Shown in pieces: positions 62,425-64,000 of a stretch of 64,000 bases of DNA (its first letter is position 1; each line of letters opens with the position of its first letter). This DNA comes from Forficula auricularia (lineage: Eukaryota > Arthropoda > Insecta > Dermaptera > Forficulidae): assembly GCA_024734495.1 (NCBI GenBank), contig JALMQS010000225.1:14418096-14482095 (forward strand), written 5' to 3'. The notes below the pieces were generated by a model that was given only the letters and a program-made list of their open reading frames with translations, was not told the DNA's origin and did not search any database. The translations under genes were made by a program, and so were the position numbers.

Positions 62425-63003
62425 CTGAAACAGAAAAGAATATGGTAAATGCATGAATCTTATTATGTTATCTTATTATAATATTTATTATATGAATGCT
62501 ACACTTTCGAAATCGATTAACTCCATAAAACATAAAGTGGAGAAATGCGATGAAATTAACGTACATTATTAAATTATTTATTATTCAATGGCCAAAAAAA
62601 AAAATTGTCATTAAGTAGTGTTAATACTTATTATTAGAGAAATTTATTTTGAATATATATAGTTAGGAGTCAATCATGTGTTTTGACATTAAAATTTAAT
62701 AAAATTCAGAAAGTGGAGTTAATCGATTTGGCAAGTGAACCATTCATATATATTTATTTAAAATTAGTTTCTCGAAAACGGCTAGTACGATTTCGATGAA
62801 AATCACGAATTATGGAGTTTTTGGGCCTATAGAAGTATAGAATTAACACTTACTTTAGTTCTGCTCAGGATTTTATAAGTGACAAGTATACTGATCAGAT
62901 AAAAGTAAATAAATATTATATGCAATATTCATTTACTATGAGTTAAGATTTCTTAGGTCACTTGTTTTACATTAAAATTAAAAAAATAAAAGATGTAAAT
63001 TTT

Positions 63004-63045
63004 TTCAAAATATATATTTCGAGCTGTAAGCTCATCTTGAGGAAA
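63004..63045 (-). ncRNA. Hammerhead ribozyme-like motif, core-mutated
   Basis: Minus strand: CTCAAGA (G to C), extra T, stem II GAGC/GCTC perfect with TTACA loop, GAAA, AT stem III, TTTC/GAAA stem I. Confidence 0.5.
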
Positions 63046-63077
63046 GTACAGAATTATAATCAGTTATAATTCTGTAC

Positions 63078-63120
63078 TTTCCTGAAGATGAGCTTACAGC
63101 TTGAAATATATATATTGAAA
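63078..63120 (+). ncRNA. Hammerhead ribozyme-like motif, core intact
   Basis: Stem I TTTC/GAAA, core CTGAAGA, extra T, stem II GAGC/GCTT (one wobble), GAAA, then a self-complementary AT run as stem III, T before the predicted cut. Confidence 0.65.
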
Positions 63121-63215
63121 AAATTTACATCTTTTATTTTTAATGTGAATCAAGTGACCTAGAAATCTTAACTCATAGTAAATGAATATTGCATAAAATA
63201 TTTATTTACTTTTAT

Positions 63216-63711
63216 CTTTATTAAAGATGTTTCCCATTGCACCAACACCACAATCCCTATTAATTAGTATATTGGTCGTATAAGTGCCACTGTCATGGAT
63301 TTCAAATGGGATTAAAAATAATAATATATTGATTTTAACCAAAACAAAAAATTACTGAGCAACTCTCGGTCCGCCAGGTATTATTAATAAAATTAATAAA
63401 ATCATCACAAAATATATATTTTTTACAATCTTAAGCTTTAAGTTCTGGACCTTGGAGAATATGCGAAAGTTCAAGTTTCCGATAGAAAGAGATTTGAATT
63501 TCCTAAGAAAATCACAAGAGGGTGTTATTTTTTATATCTGTGATGACTGTATTATTTCTAATTATATATCAGAAGGGTTGTTTTATGCTCTATAATTAGA
63601 ATCACTAGACCGCGAAATTTTACATATTAAGTTTTAAATCTTTGAGTGAAATATTTAGCACGTTTTCAAATGTCAGAGAGGTTCGCACTTTTTTTATAAT
63701 GATATCGATAC
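63216..63711. other. AT-rich stretch, expected to be inside Gr gene 2
   Basis: No receptor exon found; by analogy with gene 1 (4 kb between the corresponding exons) the next upstream exon should lie past 64,000. Confidence 0.4.
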
Positions 63712-64000
63712 AAGAAGAAGTTGCACCAAAAAGGTACAAGGTGGTCCGCGGTGGACCCTTGTATCGTGAAGATAAGAAGATTTAGGAATTGGGTAGGAGT
63801 CGAAGGTATCTGTGGATGCTGGTCTTGAAAGATTGAGGGTTATAACTTGCTGGAAAGACGGTCGGGGGAAGAGAGATCCAGTCTCTAGATGTCATAGGAA
63901 TAAACGAATTGGGGAATGCGTTTGTTCGATTAGTATCCAATTTAAGCGCGTAGGGGTGTTGAATCTTAGAAAATCGTGTATTTCGGCCAAATGAAGCCCT
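63712..64000 (-). mobile_element. Non-LTR retrotransposon C-terminal remnant, running off the window
   Basis: Collinear with 16,784-17,195 in the same relative orientation: GGGTAGGAGTC, AGGTATCTGTGGATG, GTTATAACTTGC, GATCCAGTCTCTAGATG and AAACGAATTGG blocks match in order. Frame broken. Confidence 0.65.

Larger units (their letters stand above)
62899..63215. mobile_element. Foldback with two hammerhead-like motifs, AT-stem-III subfamily
   Basis: ~150 bp arms: AAAAGTAAATAAATATT at the left mirrors AATATTTATTTACTTTT-like sequence at the right, and CAGAATTATAA/TTATAATTCTG meet at the centre (63,060). Confidence 0.85.

Overview
The window looks like nuclear DNA from an insect: AT-rich, intron-rich and packed with transposable-element debris. 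The best evidence is an intron-split alpha-tubulin gene of insect type and two tandem genes of the insect sugar-taste (Gr5a/Gr64-type) gustatory receptor family. I cannot name the species or order.

Layout. 1-11 kb is repeat-dominated: a GC-richer unassigned block (160-770), a diverged direct duplication (0.84-3.46 kb), foldback elements, a PIF/Harbinger-type MITE, several copies of a ~0.65 kb interspersed repeat, and two tentative splice-bounded exon chains on the minus strand (2.0-2.2 kb and 6.8-8.3 kb). 11.56-19.15 kb holds alpha-tubulin on the plus strand: six coding exons giving residues 2-450, with the one-codon Met exon not located. Its introns are filled with hAT-like elements, foldbacks and a retrotransposon remnant. 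19.15-25.5 kb is intergenic: a hAT-like element, a foldback with two hammerhead-like motifs, an RTE-type 3' end, a second Harbinger-type MITE and a tRNA-derived SINE.

25.6-38.85 kb (plus a candidate first exon at 48.4-48.5 kb) is sugar receptor gene 1 on the minus strand, probably complete, predicted 496 aa. Its first intron would hold a non-autonomous LTR retrotransposon (38,919-43,536; two ~940 bp LTRs, one coiled-coil Gag-like ORF, no pol), hammerhead-bearing foldbacks, a reverse-transcriptase fragment nested in one of them, and a hAT-like element. 52.3-62.4 kb is sugar receptor gene 2, also minus; its N-terminal exons should lie beyond the window. The last five exons of the two genes match in phase and nearly in length, so they are tandem duplicates.

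The most unusual signal is a swarm of small hammerhead ribozyme-like motifs: about ten well-formed copies plus decayed ones. All share CTGANGA, one extra nucleotide, stem II, GAAA, and a very short stem III in one of three forms (ACGT with no loop, AC-TATA-GT, AT-rich), with flanks pairing as stem I. Many lie as inverted pairs, one in each arm of a foldback element, so either strand's transcript would carry one. Small hammerheads with minimal stem III are known from Penelope-like retroelements; no Penelope-type polymerase is recognisable here. The foldback packaging and the number of subfamilies in 64 kb are what deserve a second look.
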